Assembly (NCBI GenBank): GCA_046309775.1
Contig: JBKCOM010000187.1
Location: forward strand, 29,442-93,441
Source of the DNA: JAIXWP01 sp046309775
Lineage (GTDB): Bacteria; Bacteroidota; Bacteroidia; Flavobacteriales_D; Sanyastnellaceae
DNA: 64,000 nucleotides
Direction: 5' to 3'
Position numbers and translations under genes: made by a program. A model generated the notes under the pieces. It was not told the origin of the DNA. It saw only the letters and a program-made list of their open reading frames with translations, and did not search any database. Below are positions 8,044 to 16,826 of the stretch, piece by piece. Each line of letters begins with the position of its first letter. Position 1 is the stretch's first letter.

Positions 8044-9057
8044 ATGAAAGTACTGGTCACAGGAGGAACAGGATTTATCGGTTCGCATACTGTTGTGGAA
8101 CTGATGAATTCAGGTTTTACTCCCGTTATCCTAGATAATTTTGATAACTCTAATGAACAGGTACTTTCGGGCTTGCGCAATATTCTAGGTATTGATCCTA
8201 TTTTTTATCACGGGGATTGCAATAACCCTCAAACGCTTAATAATCTCTTTAGTAAGGAGAAGATTGAAGCTGTAATTCATTTTGCGGCTTATAAGGCTGT
8301 TGGCGAATCCGTTGAAAATCCTCTTTCTTATTACAGCAATAATATCGTTTCACTCATTCGCCTATTAGAGGCAATGAGAGATTTTAGTGTTAAAAAACTG
8401 GTCTTCTCGAGTTCTTGCACTGTCTATGGTCAGCCCAATTCCAATCCAGTGGATGAATTATCACATGATAAAAATGCAGCTTCTCCTTATGGTTATACGA
8501 AGGTCGTTTGTGAGCAATTGCTCCGCGACTATGAGAAATCGGGAGTAGACTTTCAGGCAGTAATGCTTCGTTATTTCAATCCAGTGGGTGCGCACCCTAG
8601 TGCTTTTATTGGTGAGCTTCCTAATGGAGTTCCCAATAATCTTGTTCCATTTATAATGCAAACTGCTGCGGGAATTCGTGAGCGACTAGTCATTCACGGG
8701 AATGATTACAACACTTCAGATGGAACGTGTATTAGAGACTTTATTCATGTGGTCGATCTGGCTAAAGCGCACGTAACTGCTTTAACTTATATCCAAAAGA
8801 ATGATATTAGGCTTGATGTCTTCAACTTGGGACAAGGAATGGGCAATTCTGTACTAGAGATGGTAAATGCATTCCAAGAGGTTTCTGGCAAAAGCCTCAA
8901 TTTTGAAATCGGTCCACGCCGTGCGGGAGATGTCGAACAAATTTGGGCTGACGTTTCGAAAGCCGAACGTTTGCTCGGTTGGAAGACGGAATTGACTATT
9001 AAAGATGCACTTAGAGATGCTTGGAATTGGCAGAAAGCCTTGGATAAGAATGTCTAA
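8044..9057 (+). CDS. galE: UDP-glucose 4-epimerase
   Basis: Interconverts UDP-glucose and UDP-galactose with bound NAD in the cytosol, feeding glycan synthesis. The product is 337 residues from ATG 8044. The Rossmann motif GGTGFIGS is at residues 7-14. The catalytic pair is the Ser/Thr in SSSCTVYG and the YxxxK motif YGYTK. The conserved RYFNPVGAH and DGTCIRDFIHVVDLA segments settle the family as GalE. It ends with a 4-base stop overlap (CTAA) with the convergent gene at 9054. Confidence 0.96.
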   Translation: MKVLVTGGTGFIGSHTVVELMNSGFTPVILDNFDNSNEQVLSGLRNILGIDPIFYHGDCNNPQTLNNLFSKEKIEAVIHFAAYKAVGESVENPLSYYSNNIVSLIRLLEAMRDFSVKKLVFSSSCTVYGQPNSNPVDELSHDKNAASPYGYTKVVCEQLLRDYEKSGVDFQAVMLRYFNPVGAHPSAFIGELPNGVPNNLVPFIMQTAAGIRERLVIHGNDYNTSDGTCIRDFIHVVDLAKAHVTALTYIQKNDIRLDVFNLGQGMGNSVLEMVNAFQEVSGKSLNFEIGPRRAGDVEQIWADVSKAERLLGWKTELTIKDALRDAWNWQKALDKNV

Positions 9058-9671
9058 AACATCAGTTTTTCACTGATAATGATATAATTCATCACTGCTC
9101 CAAGGCAAAATCCAGCATAAGCTTGGCCATGCGTATGGGCGTCTAGTTTTACTCTTGAATACGCCGTTAGACCAGCAGCTAGAGCCGAGGCCATAAGAAA
9201 AACCTGTATATCAGATTTGTGCAAGGCATTGAGGGCTAAGATGGTTCCAAATACTCCTCCTTGAGCCAAAAGATGCACGGATATCTTCCAAAACATATTA
9301 ATGGTGAGGGATGCAATCAAAGAGAAGATAATGCTTACAAAAAAGCTAAACACTTCAGGCGGCAGGATTGGACCTTTCCAACGCAACATAAAGTAAGAGA
9401 GAATATAATAGAATATTACGAGCATATAAGGCCCGAATCGTTCCTTACGATCGCGCAATTCTATGCTGCTGAGCATTCCATATTTTATCATAATCAACAT
9501 GCTCAACGCAGGCGCTATGATGTTGATGACGAGCAGTAGTATTACAAAATTATCTGCTTGGGTTGGCGCAATGTAGTAGGGATCGAGCCATCTCACCAAA
9601 ATATAAATAATGAGTGGCATCCACAATGGATGAAAAATAAGGGATAGTACTTTGGCGAATTTTTCGGTCAT
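9054..9671 (-). CDS. PAP2-like integral membrane protein
   Basis: A 205-residue protein with about six hydrophobic segments. Two conserved-looking loops, KISVHLLAQGG and SRVKLDAHTHGQAYAG, resemble the C2 (xSxH) and C3 (SRxxxxxH) phosphatase motifs of the PAP2 superfamily, but the first motif (KxxxxxxRP) is only vaguely matched by DRKERFGPYM. So either a lipid-phosphate phosphatase or a degenerate member. Its ATG overlaps the stop of rpoN by four bases (ATGA), so it is translationally coupled and co-transcribed. Family-level call only. Confidence 0.6.
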   Translation of the reverse strand: MTEKFAKVLSLIFHPLWMPLIIYILVRWLDPYYIAPTQADNFVILLLVINIIAPALSMLIMIKYGMLSSIELRDRKERFGPYMLVIFYYILSYFMLRWKGPILPPEVFSFFVSIIFSLIASLTINMFWKISVHLLAQGGVFGTILALNALHKSDIQVFLMASALAAGLTAYSRVKLDAHTHGQAYAGFCLGAVMNYIIISEKLMF

Positions 9672-11128
9672 AATTCTTTACGCAAACGAGCCACAGGTAT
9701 ACCCAATTGCTCACGATACTTGGCTACGGTTCTACGTGCAATGTTATAACCTTTTTCGTTTAGAAGCTTACCTAATTTTTCGTCAGTCAACGGCTTTCGC
9801 TTGCTCTCAGCTTCAATTGCATCTTTCAAAATCTTCTTTACCTCACGCGATGACACTTCTTCTCCTTCATCCGTAGACAAACTCTCGCTAAAGAAAAACT
9901 TTAATAGATAAGTTCCATAAGGCGTTTGAACATATTTGCTATTTGCGACGCGACTAATAGTGCTTATATCCATCATCACCATATCGGCAATATCCTTTAA
10001 AATCATCGGCTTGAGCTTTGTCTCATCGCCGCTCAAGAAAAATTCGCGTTGATAATTTACAATGGCTTGCATGCAGAATAGCAGGGTTTCGTTGCGTTGA
10101 TTGATCGCATCAATAAACCATTTGGCGCTATCTATTTTCTGCTTTACAAAGAGCATCGCTTCCTTCTCTTTCGCATCCTTCGTTTTCGAATGCGAGTAGT
10201 GCTGAAGCATTTCTTTATATTCTCTACTAATTTTTAAATCGGGTGCGTTGCGGCCATGCAAAGTCAATTTCAACTCGTCATCTTCAACTACTAAAAGAAA
10301 ATCTGGTGTAATGTGTTGCACCGCACCCTTTGTCTCAATCATGCTATTACCAGGCTTCGGATTGAGGTGCAAAATGAAATCAATAGCCGGTTTCAATTCC
10401 TCTTCGGTGAGATCGAGTTTTTTTGCAATTTTCTCGTAGTGCTTTTTGGTAAACTCGTCAAAATATTTGGAGATTACAACATGAGCTAAATCGGTATCCT
10501 CGTCTGGGTTTTCTGCACGCTTTATTTGTAGCATTAAACACTCTTGCAAATCACGAGCTCCGACGCCTGCTGGATCTAGGTCCTGGATGATTTCAAGCAC
10601 TGCTTGCAGCTCTCTCAAATCTGTTGAAATATTTGCTGTAAAGGCCAAATCATTTACGATCGAAACGAGCTCACGTCTCAAATACCCAGCGTCGTCAAGG
10701 TTTCCGATGAGATACTCGGCAATGAGCATTTCGCGTTCATCCAAATCGCGCAAGCCAAGTTGGGAAAAAAGTAAATCCTGAAAACTGCGTCCAGCACCTA
10801 GTGGGCTTTCTCGCTCCTCATCATCGGCCGAGTGATTATTCGAATATAACTTGTATTCTGGAATGTAATCTTCATCCAAATAATCCGAGATGTCGAAATC
10901 TTCGTTGTTGTCCTTCTCTTCCTGACTGTCATTTTCCGCCTCTTCAGAATTAGAACTTTCATCTTGAGGCTCCTCTTCGCGACCTTCTTCCAACGCAGGA
11001 TTAATCTCCATTTCTTCTTTGATGCGCTGTTCCAATTCCATAGTCGGAATCTGCAACATCTTCATCAACTGAATTTGCTGAGGAGAAAGCTTCTGCTGTA
11101 ATTTTTGTTGTAAGGTCTGTTTCAACAT
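9668..11128 (-). CDS. rpoN: RNA polymerase sigma-54 factor
   Basis: At 486 residues it is normal for the family. The N-terminal region I is rich in Gln and Leu (KLSPQQIQLMKMLQIP), followed by a strongly acidic region II (about residues 50-95), the core-binding domain, and the C-terminal helix-turn-helix and RpoN box with ARRTVAKYREQLGIP near the end. It directs transcription from -24/-12 promoters with AAA+ activators; no such activator is in the window. It is followed with a 4-base overlap by the PAP2-like gene. A -7 element at 11136-11143 lies directly upstream. Confidence 0.96.
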   Translation of the reverse strand: MLKQTLQQKLQQKLSPQQIQLMKMLQIPTMELEQRIKEEMEINPALEEGREEEPQDESSNSEEAENDSQEEKDNNEDFDISDYLDEDYIPEYKLYSNNHSADDEERESPLGAGRSFQDLLFSQLGLRDLDEREMLIAEYLIGNLDDAGYLRRELVSIVNDLAFTANISTDLRELQAVLEIIQDLDPAGVGARDLQECLMLQIKRAENPDEDTDLAHVVISKYFDEFTKKHYEKIAKKLDLTEEELKPAIDFILHLNPKPGNSMIETKGAVQHITPDFLLVVEDDELKLTLHGRNAPDLKISREYKEMLQHYSHSKTKDAKEKEAMLFVKQKIDSAKWFIDAINQRNETLLFCMQAIVNYQREFFLSGDETKLKPMILKDIADMVMMDISTISRVANSKYVQTPYGTYLLKFFFSESLSTDEGEEVSSREVKKILKDAIEAESKRKPLTDEKLGKLLNEKGYNIARRTVAKYREQLGIPVARLRKEL

Positions 11129-11135
11129 ATCCTAA

Positions 11136-11143
11136 CAAAGATA
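11136..11143 (-). promoter_or_regulatory. -7 element (TATCTTTG) for rpoN
   Basis: A perfect TAnnTTTG on the minus strand, seven bases before the rpoN ATG and within the 26-base gap behind asnS. The mRNA would have a leader of only a few bases. Confidence 0.5.
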
Positions 11144-11154
11144 ATGGTTAAAGA

Positions 11155-12588
11155 TTAAAACTCTGCATTTTGTGGTGTTCTTGGGAATGGAATAACATCT
11201 CTGATGTTTTGCATCCCAGTAACGTACATTATTAATCTTTCAAAACCTAAGCCAAATCCAGCATGCGGACAGGTTCCAAATTTTCTTGTTTCCAAATACC
11301 ACCAGATGTGATCTTCAGGAATATTGAATGCCTTGCACTTTTCTAACAATACTTCATAGCGCTCCTCTCTTTGACTGCCGCCGATGATTTCACCGATACC
11401 AGGCACCAATATATCCATAGCGGCCACTGTATTTCCATCTTCATTCAAACGCATATAAAATGCTTTGATCTTAGCTGGATAGCCAGTTATAATAACAGGC
11501 TTTTGGAAGTGTTTCTCCACGAGGTATCGCTCATGTTCACTCTGCAAGTCAATTCCCCATTCTACATTAAACTTGAATTTCTTCTTTTTATAATGAGAAC
11601 TATTCAGGAGAATATCTATCGCTTCTGTATAAGTAATGCGCTCAAACTGATTGTTGACCACAAACTCCAAACGCTGAATAAGCGGCATTGCTTGCCTTTC
11701 ATCGACAGGTTTTAGTTTGTCTTCATTAATTTCACGCTCCTGAAGGAACTCAAGGTCTTCACGAGCATTATCGAGGGCATATTGAATGCAATATTTTAAA
11801 AAGTCTTCCGCAAGATCTTGGTTGTCATGAATGTCATTGAATGCGACTTCTGGTTCAATCATCCAAAACTCAGCAAGGTGTCGACTGGTATTGCTATTTT
11901 CTGCTCTAAATGTTGGTCCAAAAGTGTAAACGCTTCCAAGAGCTAGAGCGGCTAGTTCAGCTTCGAGCTGTCCACTTACTGTGAGATTGGTTGTTTTACC
12001 AAAAAAGTCCTGACTGAAATCAATTTCACCTTTTTCATTTTTTGGAAGATTCTCCAAGTCAAGGTTAGTGACACGAAACATTTCCCCAGCGCCTTCTGCA
12101 TCACTTCCGGTGATGATGGGAGAGTGGAGATAGAAAAATCCACGATCATTGAAAAATTTATGTATCGCAAAGGCGAGGTGGTGACGCAATCTGAAGACCG
12201 CTCCAAATGTGTTAGTACGGAAACGCAAATGCGCCTTTTCTCTAAGGAATTCTAAGGTATGACGCTTCATTTGAATTGGAAATTCATTGGGGTCACTTTC
12301 CCCCAAAATCTCCAAATTCTGACATACCACTTCGATCTCCTGTCCTTTGCCAAGACTTTTTTCCAGCATGCCAGTAGCACTGATACATGCTCCGGTTTGG
12401 ATTTTCTTTAGTGTATCTTCTTCGAAATTTTCCTTATTGACCACTACTTGTATCGTTTTGATGGTCGAACCATCAGACACGGTAATGAACTGATCATTTC
12501 TAAACGTGCGCACCCAGCCCTTTACGGTGACGCTGGTTCCAACTGGTTTTTCATTAAATAGTTGGGCAATACTTGGATGTTTTGGCAT
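11155..12588 (-). CDS. asnS: Asparaginyl-tRNA synthetase
   Basis: A class II synthetase of 477 residues that charges tRNA-Asn. The N-terminal OB fold (VKGWVRTFR near residue 24) binds the anticodon; the catalytic core shows motif 2 (FRAENSNTSRHLAEF) and motif 3 (GFGLGFERLIMYVTG) near the C-terminus. ATG at 12588 (MPKHPSIAQLF) is chosen over a TTG at 12600 that would add four residues and crowd the preceding gene. It follows the LolD-type gene by 12 bases, so the two are likely co-transcribed. Confidence 0.97.
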   Translation of the reverse strand: MPKHPSIAQLFNEKPVGTSVTVKGWVRTFRNDQFITVSDGSTIKTIQVVVNKENFEEDTLKKIQTGACISATGMLEKSLGKGQEIEVVCQNLEILGESDPNEFPIQMKRHTLEFLREKAHLRFRTNTFGAVFRLRHHLAFAIHKFFNDRGFFYLHSPIITGSDAEGAGEMFRVTNLDLENLPKNEKGEIDFSQDFFGKTTNLTVSGQLEAELAALALGSVYTFGPTFRAENSNTSRHLAEFWMIEPEVAFNDIHDNQDLAEDFLKYCIQYALDNAREDLEFLQEREINEDKLKPVDERQAMPLIQRLEFVVNNQFERITYTEAIDILLNSSHYKKKKFKFNVEWGIDLQSEHERYLVEKHFQKPVIITGYPAKIKAFYMRLNEDGNTVAAMDILVPGIGEIIGGSQREERYEVLLEKCKAFNIPEDHIWWYLETRKFGTCPHAGFGLGFERLIMYVTGMQNIRDVIPFPRTPQNAEF

Positions 12589-12600
12589 AACTAAACACAA

Positions 12601-13317
12601 TTAAGGCTGCGAAAATACAACCTTAGTTGGTTCGTTGACCTCATCACTTTCAATCACTCCATCTCTTAACCTCACAATGCGATGCGCATGACGGGCAATA
12701 TCTTCTTCGTGAGTTACTAAAATAATTGTATTCCCTTGTTTATGAATCTCTTCGAATAGGAGCATGATTTCATAACTCGTCTTGGTGTCGAGGTTTCCAG
12801 TAGGTTCGTCGGCTAAGATGATGGAAGGGGTGTTAACAAGGGCTCTTGCCACAGCAACCCGCTGCCGCTGTCCTCCAGAAAGCTCATTTGGCTTGTGTTT
12901 CATTCGGTCGCCAAGACCTACTTGTGTAAGTACGCTCGCCGCTTTTTTATTTCGGTCTTCTTTATTAAAACCTGCATAAACAAGCGGTAAAGCTACGTTC
13001 TCGAGCGCTGAATATCTAGGAAGTAGATTAAAGGTCTGAAATACAAAACCAATCTCTTTGTTTCGAATTTCGGCCAGTTGACTGTCCGAAAGCTTGGCCA
13101 CGTCAGGTCCATTAAGACAATATTTGCCTTGGGTGGGAGTATCGAGGCAGCCCAAAATATTCATCAAAGTGGATTTGCCAGAACCACTTGGTCCCATGAG
13201 AGCTACATATTCATTTTTATTCACCGTAAGATTTACGCCATTCAAGGCCTTTACAGTCTCTTGGCCAATGGTATACCACTTGGTGAGTCCTTCTATTTCT
13301 ATTATTGGTCTTGCCAT
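12601..13317 (-). CDS. ABC transporter ATP-binding protein, LolD/MacB type
   Basis: A 238-residue ATPase with Walker A GPSGSGKST (about residues 41-49), signature LSGGQRQRVAVARAL, and Walker B IILADEPTGNLD. The overall pattern (ENVALPLVYAG, LVTHEEDIARHAHR) is that of the LolD/MacB/FtsE-like subfamily that works with type VII (mechanotransmission) permeases on lipoproteins, peptides or lipids. The permease is not in the window. A perfect -7 element lies four bases upstream of its ATG. asnS follows 12 bases downstream. Confidence 0.88.
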   Translation of the reverse strand: MARPIIEIEGLTKWYTIGQETVKALNGVNLTVNKNEYVALMGPSGSGKSTLMNILGCLDTPTQGKYCLNGPDVAKLSDSQLAEIRNKEIGFVFQTFNLLPRYSALENVALPLVYAGFNKEDRNKKAASVLTQVGLGDRMKHKPNELSGGQRQRVAVARALVNTPSIILADEPTGNLDTKTSYEIMLLFEEIHKQGNTIILVTHEEDIARHAHRIVRLRDGVIESDEVNEPTKVVFSQP

Positions 13318-13321
13318 GAGT

Positions 13322-13329
13322 CAAAGGTA
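13322..13329 (-). promoter_or_regulatory. -7 element (TACCTTTG) 4 bases before the LolD-type ATG
   Basis: A perfect TAnnTTTG on the minus strand, with only ACTC between it and the ATG at 13317. This predicts a leaderless or nearly leaderless mRNA for the LolD-type gene and asnS. Confidence 0.5.
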
Positions 13330-13385
13330 ACGGACGAGTGTTGAAATTCTTTACCTTTTATCATGCTATTTGACCTTGAAAAGAA

Positions 13386-13393
13386 TATTTTTG
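13386..13393 (+). promoter_or_regulatory. -7 element (TATTTTTG) for the T9SS type B protein
   Basis: A perfect TAnnTTTG, 40 bases before the ATG at 13434. No TTG is found at the usual distance upstream. Confidence 0.42.
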
Positions 13394-13433
13394 TTGGGCA
13401 ACTTTTTAACCAAGAGTGGCGTCACCCTAAAAA

Positions 13434-15302
13434 ATGATATCTATGAGAATTTATAAAATTCTATTTTCAATCCTTTCTCTTTGCGCTGTTTACACCGGAT
13501 TTGCTCAAACTTATACCGTTGTGACAGCAGACCAAGCGGTTCAAACGCTGCTCGGCCCGGGTGTACAATATTCTAACGCTCAGTTTACAGGAGTCGACTA
13601 TCAGTTGGGAACGGTCACTGGTGGAATTGCACCAATGCAAGTCACTTCAGGAATCGTTTTATGTACAGAAACAATTGATGTTAACGTTCCTGGCAGTTTC
13701 GCTTTCGGCAATGGCCAAGGTCAAGTAAACAATCCCGATCTACTCAGCGTTGCTAATTCAGTACCGCCGCTTATTAATCAAAACTTTCAGGTAAGTTCAA
13801 TTTGGGACTTAGCAATCTTGGAGTTTGACTTCGTGGCCACAGGCAATACCCTCAGCTTCGATTACATATTTGGCTCCATTGAATACTTCGCGTTTGAAAA
13901 CTCTCAATACAACGACGTTTTCGCATTCTTCCTATCTGGGCCTGGTATTACAGGTCCTTACGCAGCTCCTGCTGGATTTCCAGGCGGCGCTATCAACGTG
14001 GCGGTAGTTCCTGGCTCAGACCCTGTGCTACCCATCACAATCTCTAGTGTGAACGCAACTGTAAATCCTCAGTTTTTCATAGACAACCAAGCTGTGCAAG
14101 GAATTAATGTGGATGGATTAACTACTCAACTCACTGTTACAAGCGAACTGATTTGCGGTGAGACTTACCACATTGCTCTAGCTATTGCGGACTGTGGTGA
14201 TAGTGGACTCCATTCTACGGTAATTCTAAAAGAAGGGAGTTTCAATATCTCAGGAGACCTCATTACACCAATCACAGAAGACCCAAACAACCAATTTCCC
14301 GACTTGACTGTGGTTGAAGGATGTATTCCCGGGACTTTCAGAATCCTTCCTCCTCCTTGTCTCACAGAACCACTTACCGTTAATTTGAATTATACTGGTA
14401 CCGCCATTCAAACAGACGACTTTACTTCTTCCTATCCAACCCAACTCACCTTTGAATCAGGGGTAGAAGAGTACATCGTCACGGTTACTCCGCTCGATGA
14501 TGATTTGGTAGAAGGACCTGAATCGGTAACGTTGTCATTCACATATATCAATTTGTCCGGCGACGAAACATTGGAATCCGCTACGATTTTCATCCAAGAC
14601 TATGATGTGAATGAACCTTTCATTACGGATATTGAAAATGACTTCATCTGTCCTGGTGAAACCGCTACTATCACAGCAATTCCAAACCAAGGATATCCTC
14701 CTTATAGCTTCAGTTGGTCGACAGGTACCACTGGAACCAATACCGAAACTTTTGGATTGGGTTCTGAAGGTACCTACGAGGTGACCCTCACAGACTTCTG
14801 TGGATACACATGGACTGAACCATTCCAAATTTTCGAACCAGATACTTTCATGGTGCGTCCTCGAAGCGAAATCTGTGTTGGTGATATAGGAAGCCCTGTT
14901 GTGGGTGGATTGCCGCCTTATACTTACGTTTTCGAGCCAAATATTCTTGTCGAAGAGACCAATACCGTTCTCCGTGGCAATATTCTCGGAAGTACTTTGA
15001 TCACTGTTACAGATGCATGCGGACAGGTAAGAAATGGCGCAGTGGATATCGTAATCTGCGAAGTACCAAACGTATTCTCACCAAATGGTGATGGTCAAAA
15101 TGAATTCTTTGAAATTCAAGGCATAGACGCTTACCCAAATAGTAAACTCCAAGTATGGAATAGATGGGGAGTGATTGTTTACGAAAGTGAAAACTATGAG
15201 AACTTCTGGTCGGCAGAAGGCCAACCAGATGGTACATATTATTTCTTACTTCAGCGCGCTGATGGAAAGATTATCAATGGTGAAGTTACTGTCGTGAGAT
15301 AA
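13434..15302 (+). CDS. T9SS type B cargo with choice-of-anchor L domain
   Basis: A 622-residue secreted surface protein. It has a signal peptide ending near GFAQ; the start may be ATG 13434 or ATG 13443. Residues about 25-290 fit the 'choice-of-anchor L' domain (TADQAVQTLLGPGVQYSNA, then SGIVLCTE). A Calx-beta-like segment follows (about 310-395, FESGVEEYIVTVTPLDDD), then an Ig/PKD-like stretch. The last 85 residues are the gliding-motility/CHU_C type B sorting domain: VFSPNGDGQNEFF, LQVWNRWGVIVYES, and DGTYYF. It would be exported by the type IX system; ligand or role unknown, probably adhesion. It ends with a terminator that lies inside the convergent gpmI gene. Confidence 0.9.
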   Translation: MISMRIYKILFSILSLCAVYTGFAQTYTVVTADQAVQTLLGPGVQYSNAQFTGVDYQLGTVTGGIAPMQVTSGIVLCTETIDVNVPGSFAFGNGQGQVNNPDLLSVANSVPPLINQNFQVSSIWDLAILEFDFVATGNTLSFDYIFGSIEYFAFENSQYNDVFAFFLSGPGITGPYAAPAGFPGGAINVAVVPGSDPVLPITISSVNATVNPQFFIDNQAVQGINVDGLTTQLTVTSELICGETYHIALAIADCGDSGLHSTVILKEGSFNISGDLITPITEDPNNQFPDLTVVEGCIPGTFRILPPPCLTEPLTVNLNYTGTAIQTDDFTSSYPTQLTFESGVEEYIVTVTPLDDDLVEGPESVTLSFTYINLSGDETLESATIFIQDYDVNEPFITDIENDFICPGETATITAIPNQGYPPYSFSWSTGTTGTNTETFGLGSEGTYEVTLTDFCGYTWTEPFQIFEPDTFMVRPRSEICVGDIGSPVVGGLPPYTYVFEPNILVEETNTVLRGNILGSTLITVTDACGQVRNGAVDIVICEVPNVFSPNGDGQNEFFEIQGIDAYPNSKLQVWNRWGVIVYESENYENFWSAEGQPDGTYYFLLQRADGKIINGEVTVVR

Positions 15303-15308
15303 TTAATA

Positions 15309-16814
15309 TTAAGATATCAAAGAGGAGCCCGTCATTTCGACGGGCTTTTCTATTCCCATCATATTTAAAATCGTTGGAGCAACGTCAGCTAACTTTCCCG
15401 ACTTGCAGGAGGTGATGTCTTTGTCAATAATCCAAATCGGAACGGGATTGGTCGTATGCGCTGTATTTGGACTTCCATCATCGTTCACGGCGAAGTCTGC
15501 GTTGCCATGGTCTGCTATTACTACGAATGAATAACCCTTTGAAGAAAGATTATCAACTACAAGGCGCAAACAATTATCAGTTGTTTCGACGGCTTTCACG
15601 ACAGCTTCAAAAACTCCCGTATGTCCTACCATATCTGGGTTTGCGAAGTTCAAGCAGATGAAATCTGCTGGGTATTCATCTGTTGTTTTGATGATGCTCT
15701 CCACAATGCCATATGCGGACATTTCTGGCTGTAAATCATAGGTCGCCACTTTAGGAGAAGCTACCATTGCCCTACGCTCGCCATCAAATTCTAGCTCACG
15801 CCCTCCACTGAAGAAGAAGGTAACGTGTGGATATTTTTCTGTTTCAGCAATTCTTATTTGAGTCTTCCCAGCTGTACTCACAACTTCTCCTAAGGTCTTT
15901 ACCAAATTGTCTTTATCATAAACTACTTCAACACCGGTATAGGTGTCGTCATAGTTCGTCATGGTGATATATTTCAGTGGAACTTTTTTCATTCCAAACT
16001 CGGTAAAATCCTGTTGTGTCAGAGCTTCCGTGATTTCGCGGCAGCGATCTGTTCTGAAATTGAAACAGATTACCACATCTCCCGATTCAATTACTTCTGC
16101 TTCTCCAATTACTGCGGGTTTGATAAATTCATCGGTCACGTTTGATGCATACGCAGCTGAGATTGCATCGCTTGCAGTTGCAAATTTCTCACCCTCACCT
16201 TTGACCAACAAGTTATAGGCAAGCGCTACGCGTTCCCAACGCTTATCTCTATCCATCGCATAATAGCGTCCACACACCGATACGATTCGTGTATTTGCGG
16301 ATTCATTTCTTTTTTCGAAAGCTTCTATAAATCCAAGCCCAGACTTAGGGTCAGTATCGCGCCCGTCTGTAAATGCATGTACACATGTTTTTACAGAAGC
16401 AAAACGTTTTGCAATACTTGTCAAAGCTACTAGATGATCAATATGAGAATGCACACCACCATCGCTTACAAGTCCCAAAAGATGCACCTTTTTGTTTTCT
16501 TTCTCCGCATATTCAAACGCTTGTTTAACTGTTGGGTGTTGTTGGAATTCTCCTTCGCGAATTGCAATATTTATTTTTACTAAATCCTGATAAACGACGC
16601 GACCAGCGCCAATATTCATGTGACCAACTTCACTATTTCCCATCTGTCCCTCTGGCAATCCAACATTCTCTCCATCTGTGCGCAGTTCTGCATGGGCATA
16701 TTGGTCATACAAACTATCTGTAAAAGGCGTATTGGCTGCAAATACTGCATTGCTTTTGTCCTTTTTTCCATGTCCCCATCCATCGAGAATGATTAGTGCT
16801 ACTTTTTTATTCAT
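15309..16814 (-). CDS. gpmI: 2,3-bisphosphoglycerate-independent phosphoglycerate mutase
   Basis: A metal-dependent glycolytic enzyme of 501 residues that interconverts 3- and 2-phosphoglycerate. The N-terminal metal site is ILDGWG, the phosphorylated serine is S61 in GQMGNSEVGH, and the C-terminal metal-binding motif VIADHGNAD is present. It starts 12 bases after the orphan sensor kinase gene and is likely in one transcript with it. Its last 15 or so codons contain the hairpin that terminates the opposing T9SS gene. Confidence 0.97.
   Translation of the reverse strand: MNKKVALIILDGWGHGKKDKSNAVFAANTPFTDSLYDQYAHAELRTDGENVGLPEGQMGNSEVGHMNIGAGRVVYQDLVKINIAIREGEFQQHPTVKQAFEYAEKENKKVHLLGLVSDGGVHSHIDHLVALTSIAKRFASVKTCVHAFTDGRDTDPKSGLGFIEAFEKRNESANTRIVSVCGRYYAMDRDKRWERVALAYNLLVKGEGEKFATASDAISAAYASNVTDEFIKPAVIGEAEVIESGDVVICFNFRTDRCREITEALTQQDFTEFGMKKVPLKYITMTNYDDTYTGVEVVYDKDNLVKTLGEVVSTAGKTQIRIAETEKYPHVTFFFSGGRELEFDGERRAMVASPKVATYDLQPEMSAYGIVESIIKTTDEYPADFICLNFANPDMVGHTGVFEAVVKAVETTDNCLRLVVDNLSSKGYSFVVIADHGNADFAVNDDGSPNTAHTTNPVPIWIIDKDITSCKSGKLADVAPTILNMMGIEKPVEMTGSSLIS
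15325..15352 (+). terminator. Terminator of the T9SS gene, inside gpmI
   Basis: AGCCCGTC, loop ATTTC, GACGGGCT, then TTTTCT at 15326-15350. It lies 23 bases beyond the stop at 15302 but within the coding sequence of the convergent gpmI gene (stop codon at 15309-15311). Confidence 0.8.
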
Positions 16815-16826
16815 AAATTTTTTATT

